In this document: positions 27,187-34,962 of the stretch, one piece after another
Layout: every line of letters begins with the position of its first letter
How positions within the stretch are numbered: position 1 is the stretch's first letter
Origin: OLB6 sp964525565
GTDB lineage: Bacteria; Bacteroidota; Ignavibacteria; Kapaibacteriales; Kapaibacteriaceae
Assembly: GCA_964525565.1 (NCBI GenBank)
Contig: CAZGHI010000006.1
Span: forward strand, 17,092-81,091
Reading direction: 5' to 3'
DNA length: 64,000 nucleotides
Translations under genes and position numbers: made by a program
Notes under the pieces: model-generated
What the model saw: the letters and a program-made list of their open reading frames with translations, nothing else
What the model was told of the DNA's origin: nothing
Databases searched by the model: none

Positions 27187-28146
27187 ATGAAGAGAATTGC
27201 CGTTTTCACCAGTGGTGGTGATGCCCCCGGAATGAACGCCCACGTTCGTGCAATAGAACGTGTTGGAGAGAAAAGGGGGCTTGAAGTTGTGGGGATTATC
27301 GGCGGATATACGGGTATGATGCAGGGTCACTTTGAAGTGCTGGACCGAATTCGTACTGCCAATATCCTCGACCGCGGGGGGACGGTTCTTAAAACGAGCC
27401 GGTGTCCGGAGTTTATGGAAGCATCAGGCAGGGCACGGGCTGCTGAGAAATTGGCATACCATGGTATAGATGGAGTGGTGGCTTGTGGCGGCGATGGTAC
27501 ATTTCATGGAGCGCACCTTCTCCATGTAGAGCATGGGATTCAAATCGTTGGTACTCCGGGTACTATTGACAATGACTTGTATGGAACAGACTTCACCATC
27601 GGCTACGATACTGCGATCAACACCGCTGCAGAGGCAATAGATAAAATTCGCGATACTGCTGATAGTCACGGCCGCATCTTTTTCGTTGAAGTGATGGGGC
27701 GACATGCAGGATTCATCGCCATGGATGTTGGTGTTGCTTGCGGTGCCGAGTTTATAGCCGTGCCGGAGACTATGACTGATGTTGATGTGTTGTACCAACG
27801 TGTGGTTGCTCAAGGCTTAGATAAGCGAACAATTGTTATTGTTGGCGAAGGTGATGAGCTGGGTGGCGCCATGAAGCTCGCTCAGCTTATGGAGCATCGG
27901 TTTGGCATATCGAGTAAGGTGTCAATCTTAGGGCATTTACAGCGCGGAGGCTCACCAACAGTCCGAGACAGGGTGTTGGCGGCACACCTTGGTGCTGCGG
28001 CAGTAGATGCCCTGCTCGAAGGAATGTCGGATGTTATGGTAGGCGAGCAAAAGGGGGCTGTTGCATTTGTTCCCCTTGAAGAAACCTGGCAGAATAGGAA
28101 ACCGGTGCCACAGTATTTAAACGATCTGGCAACACTACTTGTATAA
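27187..28146 (+). CDS. pfkA: 6-phosphofructokinase
   Basis: The ATG at 27187 gives 319 residues starting MKRIAVFTSGGDAPGMN, the PFK nucleotide loop. GGDGTFHGA, the substrate segment PGTIDNDLYGTDFTIGYDTA and EVMGRHAGFIA are all present. Gly-Thr-Ile-Asp in the TIDND motif (rather than PKTIDND) favours the ATP-dependent type over the PPi type. It phosphorylates fructose 6-phosphate in glycolysis. It heads a forward run with DUF1844, nadK, ade and nadC. Confidence 0.96.
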   Translation: MKRIAVFTSGGDAPGMNAHVRAIERVGEKRGLEVVGIIGGYTGMMQGHFEVLDRIRTANILDRGGTVLKTSRCPEFMEASGRARAAEKLAYHGIDGVVACGGDGTFHGAHLLHVEHGIQIVGTPGTIDNDLYGTDFTIGYDTAINTAAEAIDKIRDTADSHGRIFFVEVMGRHAGFIAMDVGVACGAEFIAVPETMTDVDVLYQRVVAQGLDKRTIVIVGEGDELGGAMKLAQLMEHRFGISSKVSILGHLQRGGSPTVRDRVLAAHLGAAAVDALLEGMSDVMVGEQKGAVAFVPLEETWQNRKPVPQYLNDLATLLV

Positions 28147-28181
28147 TCAATGTTTCCTTTTTCATCGGCAAACAGGACGAT

Positions 28182-28471
28182 ATGAAACCCACCTTCATGA
28201 CGATTATCCAGATGTACCAACTCGAAGGCATGGTTGCCTTGGGAAAGATGCTGAATCCGGGTACAAATCAGATAACTAAAAATTTGGAACATGCTCGTTT
28301 TCGAGTTGCACGCCGAGCATCCNNNNNNNNNNAGTACTGCACGAAAAAACTGTGAACAACCTTGAGTCGGACGAGCGAACTTTCCTCGATCAAACGCTCT
28401 CCACGCTTCGCCTGAACTACGTAGAAGAGTCAGACAAGAATGTTGGCTCAGCGTCAGGAGAGAACTTGTAA
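28182..28471 (+). CDS. DUF1844 family protein, interrupted by assembly gap
   Basis: The frame starts at the ATG at 28182 (MKPTFMTIIQMYQLEGMVAL, then GKMLNPGTNQITKNLEHARF), is interrupted by ten N, and resumes as VLHEKTVNNLESDERTFL and LSTLRLNYVEE before its stop. This is the DUF1844 pattern: ALG-plus-NP near the start, EKT-GNL-like and LRL-YV near the end. About four residues should be missing in the gap, and the true gap length must restore the frame. Function is unknown. The stop overlaps the nadK start (TAATG), so the two are coupled. Confidence 0.85.
28323..28332. other. Assembly gap inside the DUF1844 gene
   Basis: Ten N. Comparison with the DUF1844 pattern suggests the real missing length is of similar size. 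Confidence 0.95.
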
Positions 28472-29343
28472 TGCATCGCATTGCTATTCTGGCATTCCCG
28501 GAGCGGGCCGATGCAATGCACTGGGTTCAGTACACAGTGCAACGACTTCTCGAAGAAGGTGCCGAGGTGTATTTGGAATCTGCTCTTGCCGAAGCGCTGC
28601 CATCCGAATTGTCGGGTAAATGTGAGGTATGTAGTGCGCCAGAGTTCGAGCGATATGCCGACGTTGTTATTACGTTTGGTGGCGATGGTACCCTGCTGGC
28701 TGCTTCACATGTTCTCATCGGCTCCGATATTCCAATCATGGGCGTGAATGTAGGTAAGCTGGGCTTTCTTGCAGAGTTCTCCGTGTCGGCCATCGAAGAA
28801 GGCATCATGTCGGTACTCAAGGGCGATTACCGGATTGTTGACCGCACCACGCTGGAAGTCACATGGAATACACTCACTGCCCATGCGCTCAACGAGGTTG
28901 TTGTGGAGCGGACGGAAAGTGCAAAAATGATCACGGTTCGCGCCTATGTTAGTGATCATCATGTTGCTGATTTCCGGTCGGACGGGGTTCTAGTAGCAAC
29001 ACCAACGGGATCAACGGCATACTCACTGGCAGCAGGTGGGCCGATTATTGCACCCTCGGCATCAGTATTCTGTTTAACGGCAATATCTCCCCATACGCTC
29101 ACGGTGCGTCCGCTTATCTTTAGCGACACACAAGAAGTACGGCTTGTTCTTCTCACGGAAGGTGGTAGCGCTAATCTCATTGCCGACGGACGATTACTTG
29201 GGACAATCAATGAAGGCAGTCAGATTGTTGTTAAAAAAAGTGAGCACATGGTAAAACTGGTAAAACGGGCCGATACAACGTACTACGATCTGTTGCGGGA
29301 AAAGCTGCTCTGGTCTGCAGATGCAGTAAAGAAGTTGCTGTGA
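28471..29343 (+). CDS. nadK: NAD kinase
   Basis: A 290-residue NAD kinase: the catalytic GGDGTLL motif near residues 71-77, GVNVGKLGFLAEF, the NAD-binding NEVVVER segment and TPTGSTAYSLAAGGPI. It makes NADP from NAD. It overlaps the DUF1844 stop and lies in the same run as nadC, which makes the NAD precursor. Confidence 0.97.
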   Translation: MHRIAILAFPERADAMHWVQYTVQRLLEEGAEVYLESALAEALPSELSGKCEVCSAPEFERYADVVITFGGDGTLLAASHVLIGSDIPIMGVNVGKLGFLAEFSVSAIEEGIMSVLKGDYRIVDRTTLEVTWNTLTAHALNEVVVERTESAKMITVRAYVSDHHVADFRSDGVLVATPTGSTAYSLAAGGPIIAPSASVFCLTAISPHTLTVRPLIFSDTQEVRLVLLTEGGSANLIADGRLLGTINEGSQIVVKKSEHMVKLVKRADTTYYDLLREKLLWSADAVKKLL

Positions 29344-29383
29344 GAGAGAAGTAGAGTTGACAGCATTGTAAGCGTTCGCTTCC

Positions 29384-31018
29384 GTGCTATTGTTAAATGA
29401 AGAGGTGAAAGGTAACGTGATCGCATCTGAACATACAGGTTGGATTGTTGATCTTTTCGCACGAACAACATTTCGTGGGCGAGTCCGAGTTCAGGATGGT
29501 AAGATTGAATCTATTGTTCACGACGAATCCGTAGAGGGAACGGCATATATACTACCGGGATTCGTGGACGCGCATGTGCACATCGAGAGTAGCCTCCTTG
29601 TGCCTTCGGAGTTTGCTCGCATGGCCGTTTTACATGGCACAGTGGCTACTGTCAGCGATCCGCATGAAATCGCCAATGTTTGTGGTATGGACGGTGTGCA
29701 GTACATGTTGAATAACGCAGCATCCGTTCCGTTTACTTTCGCCTTTGGAGCGCCAAGCTGCGTTCCTGCAACAACGTTCGAAACGGCAGGTGCCGAAATA
29801 TCTGTGGCAGACGTGGAAGCGTTGTTGCGAATGGACCAGATATATTACCTCAGTGAGATGATGAACTGGCCCGGTGTACTGCATGATGATACCGTTGTCC
29901 TCGAGAAATTACGGCTTGCCCGCCACTATCAAAAACCTGCAGATGGGCATGCACCCGGATTGCGCGGAGACGCTGCAAAGAAGTATGCCGGACACGGTAT
30001 TACCACAGATCATGAATGTTTCACGTTGGAAGAGGCAACTGATAAGCTTGCTGCAGGAATGAAGATTATTATCCGCGAAGGATCTGCCGCAAAGAACTTC
30101 GAGGCACTGCATCCAATCATTGGTACCCACCCCGATAAGGTGCTGTTCTGCTGCGACGATGCCCACCCAGACATGCTGAAGGAAGGCCACATTAATAAAC
30201 ATGTTCAACGAGCGATAGCTCTAGGGTACAACGTTTACGATGTGTTGCGTGCAGCCAGTGTACACCCCGTTGAGCACTACCGACTTCCAGTAGGTTTACT
30301 TCGTGTGAATGATTCCGCAGACTTTATTGTTGTGGACAACCTTACGGAGATGAACGTGCGTGAAACGTGGATTCGCGGAATCAAGGTAGCAGACAATGGT
30401 ACAACGTTGCTCCCTTCCGTACAGGCACCACTCATCAACAAGTTTACTTGCGCACCATTATCGGTTAACGATGTCTATGCTCCCACACAGTGCTTAGTAC
30501 GCGTTATTGTAGCACATGACGGGCAACTGATTACCACAGAGGAACATGCACAAACCTCAGATCCGGATGTGCTCAAGCTGTGTGTAGTGAATCGGTACCG
30601 GAAGGCTCCCGTTGCCGTTGGGTGGATAAAAGGTTTTGGACTGGGCACGGGGGCTTTGGCTTCGTCAGTAGCGCACGACTCGCATAATATTGTTGCAGTA
30701 GGTGCAACCGACGAAGAACTCGTTGCTGCTATCAATGCAGTGATTGAGCATCGTGGCGGTCTTAGCGTTGCCATGGGTGCCGAGGTCCGGGTGTTACCTC
30801 TTCCGGTAGCGGGTTTGATGAGCAACGGTGATGCATGGTCAGTAGCGGAAGAGTACACCCGTCTTGATGCGGCTGCCAAGCAGCTCGGTTCAAGGCTGAA
30901 GGCTCCGTTTATGACTCTTTCGTTCATGGCATTGCTTGTGATTCCCGAATTAAAACTCAGCGACAAGGGATTGTTTGATGGGAGGACCTTTTCCTTTGTT
31001 CCTGTATCTCTTTCGTAG
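29384..31018 (+). CDS. ade: Adenine deaminase
   Basis: A metal-dependent amidohydrolase of the Ade family, 544 residues if the GTG at 29384 is used. Metal-site motifs are present: GFVDAHVHIESSLL, SDPHEIANVCG, DGHAPGL, TDHECFT and FCCDDAHPD. The C-terminal half includes GLGTGALASSVAHDSHNIVAVG. It converts adenine to hypoxanthine for purine salvage. No ATG lies near the N-terminus, so the start is GTG or TTG; another GTG at 29405 is possible. Confidence 0.94.
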   Translation: MLLLNEEVKGNVIASEHTGWIVDLFARTTFRGRVRVQDGKIESIVHDESVEGTAYILPGFVDAHVHIESSLLVPSEFARMAVLHGTVATVSDPHEIANVCGMDGVQYMLNNAASVPFTFAFGAPSCVPATTFETAGAEISVADVEALLRMDQIYYLSEMMNWPGVLHDDTVVLEKLRLARHYQKPADGHAPGLRGDAAKKYAGHGITTDHECFTLEEATDKLAAGMKIIIREGSAAKNFEALHPIIGTHPDKVLFCCDDAHPDMLKEGHINKHVQRAIALGYNVYDVLRAASVHPVEHYRLPVGLLRVNDSADFIVVDNLTEMNVRETWIRGIKVADNGTTLLPSVQAPLINKFTCAPLSVNDVYAPTQCLVRVIVAHDGQLITTEEHAQTSDPDVLKLCVVNRYRKAPVAVGWIKGFGLGTGALASSVAHDSHNIVAVGATDEELVAAINAVIEHRGGLSVAMGAEVRVLPLPVAGLMSNGDAWSVAEEYTRLDAAAKQLGSRLKAPFMTLSFMALLVIPELKLSDKGLFDGRTFSFVPVSLS

Positions 31019-31029
31019 TACGTAGTTGT

Positions 31030-31914
31030 ATGCGCAACACTCCAACCAAACAGAGTACATTCCCGGTAAGTAGTGAGGTTCTTCGCCTGATTCAGTTCGC
31101 AATCCACGAAGACGTTGGCTCGGGTGACATAACAACAGAGCTTACGATTCCTAGAAGCGCATGGTCGGCAGCCCGATTTATCATGAAGAGTGATGGACTG
31201 ATTTGTGGACTACCGGTACTTGAACTGGTGTTCAGAGAATTCAGTACAGAATTCAATTTGGACATTTTGGTGGAAGAAGGCAGTAGGCTTACAGCAGGAA
31301 CCACAATAGCAACTATCGAAGGTCCAGCCCACACGTTATTGGCAGGAGAGCGTACAGCGTTAAACTTTATACAGCGACTGAGTGGTGTTGCAACCTTAAC
31401 GCGTAAGTATGCGGACAGACTAGAGGGAACAAAGACGCGGATTCTTGATACCAGGAAAACCATCCCGGGATGGCGATTACTGGATAAGTATGCTACAGCC
31501 GTCGGCGGAGCACTAAACCATCGGATGGGGTTGTTTGATATGGTGATGATTAAAGACAACCACATCACAGCCATGGGGGGCATAGAAGCCGCAGTGCAAC
31601 AGTGCGTTTCTGAAATTCAGGGACGCTCACACCTGAAAATCGAAGTCGAAGCCCGGAATCTTGACGACGTGCACACTATTCTCCGCTGTTCGGGTATTCA
31701 CCGCATCATGTTCGATAATTTCAGCCCACAGCAAGTGGCAGAGGGTGTTCGATTGGTGCAAGGTGCACTGGAAACAGAAGCCAGCGGTGGTATTACATAC
31801 GACAACATTCGCGAGTATGCAGAAGCCGGTGTTGATTTTGTTAGTGTGGGCGCCATTACTCACAGTGCAACAGCCAAGGATATTAGCATGAAGTTGTTCG
31901 TGCCAAAGCAGTAG
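31030..31914 (+). CDS. nadC: Nicotinate-nucleotide pyrophosphorylase (quinolinate phosphoribosyltransferase)
   Basis: A 294-residue NadC. Key segments are HEDVGSGDITTELT, AGERTALNFIQRLSGVAT, the phosphoribosyl-pyrophosphate-binding DTRKTIPGWR, KDNHI, EVEARN and the C-terminal SVGAITHSA. It turns quinolinate and PRPP into nicotinate mononucleotide in de novo NAD synthesis. nadA and nadB are not in the window. It is the last gene of the pfkA run. Confidence 0.97.
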   Translation: MRNTPTKQSTFPVSSEVLRLIQFAIHEDVGSGDITTELTIPRSAWSAARFIMKSDGLICGLPVLELVFREFSTEFNLDILVEEGSRLTAGTTIATIEGPAHTLLAGERTALNFIQRLSGVATLTRKYADRLEGTKTRILDTRKTIPGWRLLDKYATAVGGALNHRMGLFDMVMIKDNHITAMGGIEAAVQQCVSEIQGRSHLKIEVEARNLDDVHTILRCSGIHRIMFDNFSPQQVAEGVRLVQGALETEASGGITYDNIREYAEAGVDFVSVGAITHSATAKDISMKLFVPKQ

Positions 31915-31940
31915 CTGGCTACATCCGTCAAAGGTTACCA

Positions 31941-32525
31941 TTAGTTCAAAGGCTGGTGCTGAGTGATCAGACTCAGCGCCAAATGGTAGATGCGATCGCG
32001 AAGAAACTGCGGAGAGAGCACTCGAATTCTACCACCGTAACTCATTACCCATTGCACAAGTGCATCGTTCGCATGTACGGTTAGGTGAAGACGAACGTCG
32101 CCAGATGGTGTACTTTCGAGTCTCTGACTCGGATGCAGTGAAACAGAAGAAAAGTGAGCAACAAGGTCGTGATCTAGGCCAAGAACTACCTGTGTCTCTG
32201 GTGTATCCTGAGAAGAAGCCCCTTCGGTTACATTGCTATGAGGTGCAAAGAGTACAGGGATAGGTCCGTTAAGGACGTAGGTGTGCTTGTGGGTGTCGTA
32301 GAACAGCGGCACGTGAAGAGTGTTAATCAGATAATCAATGTCTCGTGCAATGGTACGCGGACTTACCTCTAGCCGTGCAGACATAGTACGTGTTGTAACG
32401 GTCTCGCCATTCAACAGTGCAGCAAGAATGTATTGAATCCTGTACAGAGCGGGTCTAGACAAGGCACGGAACCACGATTGGTATCGCAAATCGCGAAGGG
32501 TGTGCGATGCTACGTTGCACCCCAT
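31941..32525 (-). CDS. Short HTH-WCX transcription regulator lacking the WYL core
   Basis: Starting at the ATG at 32525 (one at 32540 is also possible) gives about 194 residues. An N-terminal helix-turn-helix (YRIQYILAALLNGETVTTRTMSARLEVSPRTIARDIDYL) is followed by a linker and a C-terminal WCX-like domain (VRLHLTVHANDALVQWVMSY, then GGRIRVLSP). The central WYL domain that usually binds the ligand is missing. Members regulate stress, DNA-repair or defence genes. It is convergent with nadC. A perfect palindrome lies about 70 bp before its start. Confidence 0.72.
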   Translation of the reverse strand: MGCNVASHTLRDLRYQSWFRALSRPALYRIQYILAALLNGETVTTRTMSARLEVSPRTIARDIDYLINTLHVPLFYDTHKHTYVLNGPIPVLFAPHSNVTEGASSQDTPETQVVLGLDHDLVAHFSSVSLHPSQRLESTPSGDVRLHLTVHANDALVQWVMSYGGRIRVLSPQFLRDRIYHLALSLITQHQPLN

Positions 32526-32591
32526 GCCATATACTGTCATAGGCTCAGGCTCACTGCAAATAAATATTGTAGTGAGTATGAGTGCACTGTT

Positions 32592-32611
32592 CGTCATATG
32601 GGAATATGACG
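32592..32611. promoter_or_regulatory. Palindrome upstream of the HTH-WCX regulator
   Basis: CGTCATAT and ATATGACG are separated by GGGA: perfect 8-bp arms. It lies 52-86 bp upstream of the likely regulator starts, where an autoregulatory operator would be expected. Confidence 0.45.
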
Positions 32612-32656
32612 CCTCAATGTCAGACTGTGACAGATCACGGAGGCTGTGATTCCTTC

Positions 32657-32682
32657 AGCCGGGATAGAATAGAAACCCGGCT
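32657..32682. terminator. Hairpin downstream of rpoN
   Basis: A perfect 7-bp G+C-rich stem (AGCCGGG with CCCGGCT) and a 12-nt loop, 46 bp beyond the rpoN stop. It has no T-run, so it is more likely a 3' stabilising or Rho-assisted hairpin than an intrinsic terminator. Confidence 0.4.
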
Positions 32683-32727
32683 TCAACAGGTAACAAATCT
32701 GCAGGTTCTGTGCAGCGTTAAAAAAGC

Positions 32728-34338
32728 TTACAATTCGCGTCGTAAGCGTGCTACCGGAATACGAAGTTGTTCGCGGTATTTTGCAACCGTTCTTCTGGCC
32801 ACGTTATAACCAAATCGCTTCAGGTCCTTTGCCAGCTTATCGTCGCTCAGGGGCTTGGCTTTGTTTTCTGACTCGATGAGTTCTTTAATCTTTTGTTTGA
32901 TGATGCGCGTGCTTACTTCTTCGCCGCTCTCCGTTACCAGCGATTCACTGAAGAAATACTTCAGTTCATAGGTCCCAAACTGCGTTTGAACGTACTTGCC
33001 ATTTACAATGCGGCAAACTGTGCTAATATCCAGCCCTGTAATCTCGCTCACATCACGATATATCAATGGTCGTAACCCTTCAGGGCCGCGTACAAAAAAA
33101 TCGCGCTGGAGTCCGGCAATGGCCGACATTACTCTGAGCATTGTGCTTTTTCGCTGGCGAATGGCCTGCATAAGGAATTTGGCGTCTTCGTACTTCCGAC
33201 GAAGAAATTCGCGTGTTTCCTTATTGAATTTGTGGAACCGGGCTTCACGCTTTAAACGCTCGTAAGCGTCACTTACACGAAGTGCCGGTAATCGGCTGTC
33301 GTTTACCGTAATAATGAAGTCCGTTCCATCGGCTGTTGGTTCAACTGTAAAGTCCGGGGCAATCGTATTTGATTCCGGACCAAACGTTCCACCACCTGGT
33401 CGTGGATTTAGGTTTCGAATCACCTCAATAGCCTCGCGCAAATAGGCTTCCGTTACATCAAGCTGGCGTTCGATTACGGTAAAGTGCTTCATTGCAAACG
33501 CTTCGTACGCTTCGGTAAGCACCAGCAGAGCCAGCTTCTGTGCAGCATTAGGTTTCTGAATGGAGCGAAGCTGGGCAACAAGGCACTCCTGCACTGTTCG
33601 GGACGCGAAACCCGGAGGGTCCAGACTTTGTATGCGCTTAAGAACGGACTCGGCACTCTTTCCCGATAGTGGTTCCAGCACCTCTGTTATGCCGGGAAGT
33701 AGATCGCGCTCAAATCCAGTTGTTCGGGTTCCCAATAACGCAGGTGCTTGAACAGCAAGATTGTGTTCGGCAATCAAACCATTAACCTCTGCCAGTAACT
33801 CGTCAAGGTCTCTTCGCAGGTAACCATCTGCATCAACATTGCCAATCACGTACTCGCCAAACAATCGTTCCTCGGTGCTGAGGGGAAGGTAGCGCAATTG
33901 CTCCCTCATGTCGTCTTCTAAACTTGGCGTTTCCCGAAAGGCAAAACCACCGTCTTCTTCGTCATCTTCAGCAGGGTTATAGTCGCTGGATCTCGTGGCT
34001 GATGGTTCTTCTCCCCAAAGGAGCTTGTAAAAGTCAAAACCATCTGAACCATCCTGAAACTCTGTTGCTGTTGACGGCAGAGAGCCAGCAGTTTGCTGTA
34101 ATACAGATACTGGAGCATCCGCCACCCGATGTTCATCGTCAGATGACGTTGGTCGTTCCGTTACCTCGTCAACCTCAGCACCTTCACGTTGCTCTTCTAA
34201 CATCGGATTGTTTTCAATTTCCGATCGAACGTGCTGCTCAAATTGCAGTGCAGATAGCTGCAACAGTTTCAAATACTGAATCTGCTGCGGCGTAAGGGTT
34301 TGTTGCAGCGATGTTTGTAGGTTTAACCCAAGCTTCAT
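32728..34338 (-). CDS. rpoN: RNA polymerase sigma-54 factor
   Basis: A 536-residue sigma-54. Region I is Gln/Leu-rich (LQTSLQQTLTPQQIQYLKLL), an acidic region II follows, then the core-binding domain, the helix-turn-helix and the C-terminal RpoN box (VARRTVAKYREQL). It directs polymerase to -24/-12 promoters and needs an AAA+ activator. No NtrC-family activator and no convincing -24/-12 promoter is seen in this window. The start overlaps the DUF3109 stop by 4 nt. Confidence 0.97.
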   Translation of the reverse strand: MKLGLNLQTSLQQTLTPQQIQYLKLLQLSALQFEQHVRSEIENNPMLEEQREGAEVDEVTERPTSSDDEHRVADAPVSVLQQTAGSLPSTATEFQDGSDGFDFYKLLWGEEPSATRSSDYNPAEDDEEDGGFAFRETPSLEDDMREQLRYLPLSTEERLFGEYVIGNVDADGYLRRDLDELLAEVNGLIAEHNLAVQAPALLGTRTTGFERDLLPGITEVLEPLSGKSAESVLKRIQSLDPPGFASRTVQECLVAQLRSIQKPNAAQKLALLVLTEAYEAFAMKHFTVIERQLDVTEAYLREAIEVIRNLNPRPGGGTFGPESNTIAPDFTVEPTADGTDFIITVNDSRLPALRVSDAYERLKREARFHKFNKETREFLRRKYEDAKFLMQAIRQRKSTMLRVMSAIAGLQRDFFVRGPEGLRPLIYRDVSEITGLDISTVCRIVNGKYVQTQFGTYELKYFFSESLVTESGEEVSTRIIKQKIKELIESENKAKPLSDDKLAKDLKRFGYNVARRTVAKYREQLRIPVARLRREL

Positions 34339-34910
34339 GGATTTCCCCCGTTAGAGATCTGGCCGGTAAGCTCTACAAGCTTGTTAGCAAGTTCATGGCC
34401 GTAAGCACGTTCAACTGCGTCACGAACGGTTACGACAAGTGGCGTGCCACTTTGTTCACCGGAACGCCTACCCGGTTCACACTCGTCGAAGCGCTCATAC
34501 CTTAAGTACGGTCCGCCAAAGTTCGAAACCCGAATGGGGAAGAGGTGACATGAAAGGGGCTTTCGAAAGCTCGTTGCACCGCTGTGAAATGCCTTTTCAA
34601 TTGAGCAACGTGCTATATCGCCTTCCCAATACACAAAAACACAAGCCCCGTCATCTATACATGTTGTTTCCCAATGCCCAGGAGAACCAATAACTACTCC
34701 GGTTGCGTCAATTTCCTCCAAACTTCTGGGATCAAGAAACTCGCGGACGACTGCAACCACAGACTCAAGTTCGCTGACTTCTTCATCCAGCACCGGTGCT
34801 CCTCCACCCCCCTTTATGGTGCAACATGCACCCTTGCATGCTTGTAAGTCACAAGCAAACATAGATGTTACAACATCTGATTCGATAAGGAGATGATCAA
34901 GAGAATACAT
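34335..34910 (-). CDS. DUF3109 family cysteine-rich protein
   Basis: A 191-residue protein with CDLQACKGACC near residues 20-30, CIDDGACVF, RCSIEKA and SCHLFPIR: the YkgJ/DUF3109 cysteine set that probably holds an Fe-S or zinc centre. Function is not known. DUF3109 genes are common in Bacteroidota. It is coupled to rpoN by an ATGA overlap, so the two are made together. Confidence 0.85.
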   Translation of the reverse strand: MYSLDHLLIESDVVTSMFACDLQACKGACCTIKGGGGAPVLDEEVSELESVVAVVREFLDPRSLEEIDATGVVIGSPGHWETTCIDDGACVFVYWEGDIARCSIEKAFHSGATSFRKPLSCHLFPIRVSNFGGPYLRYERFDECEPGRRSGEQSGTPLVVTVRDAVERAYGHELANKLVELTGQISNGGNP

Positions 34911-34962
34911 GCGTGCTGAAAAATAGCACGATTATTGCTAGAAGATTACCGTAGCAAAAAAT

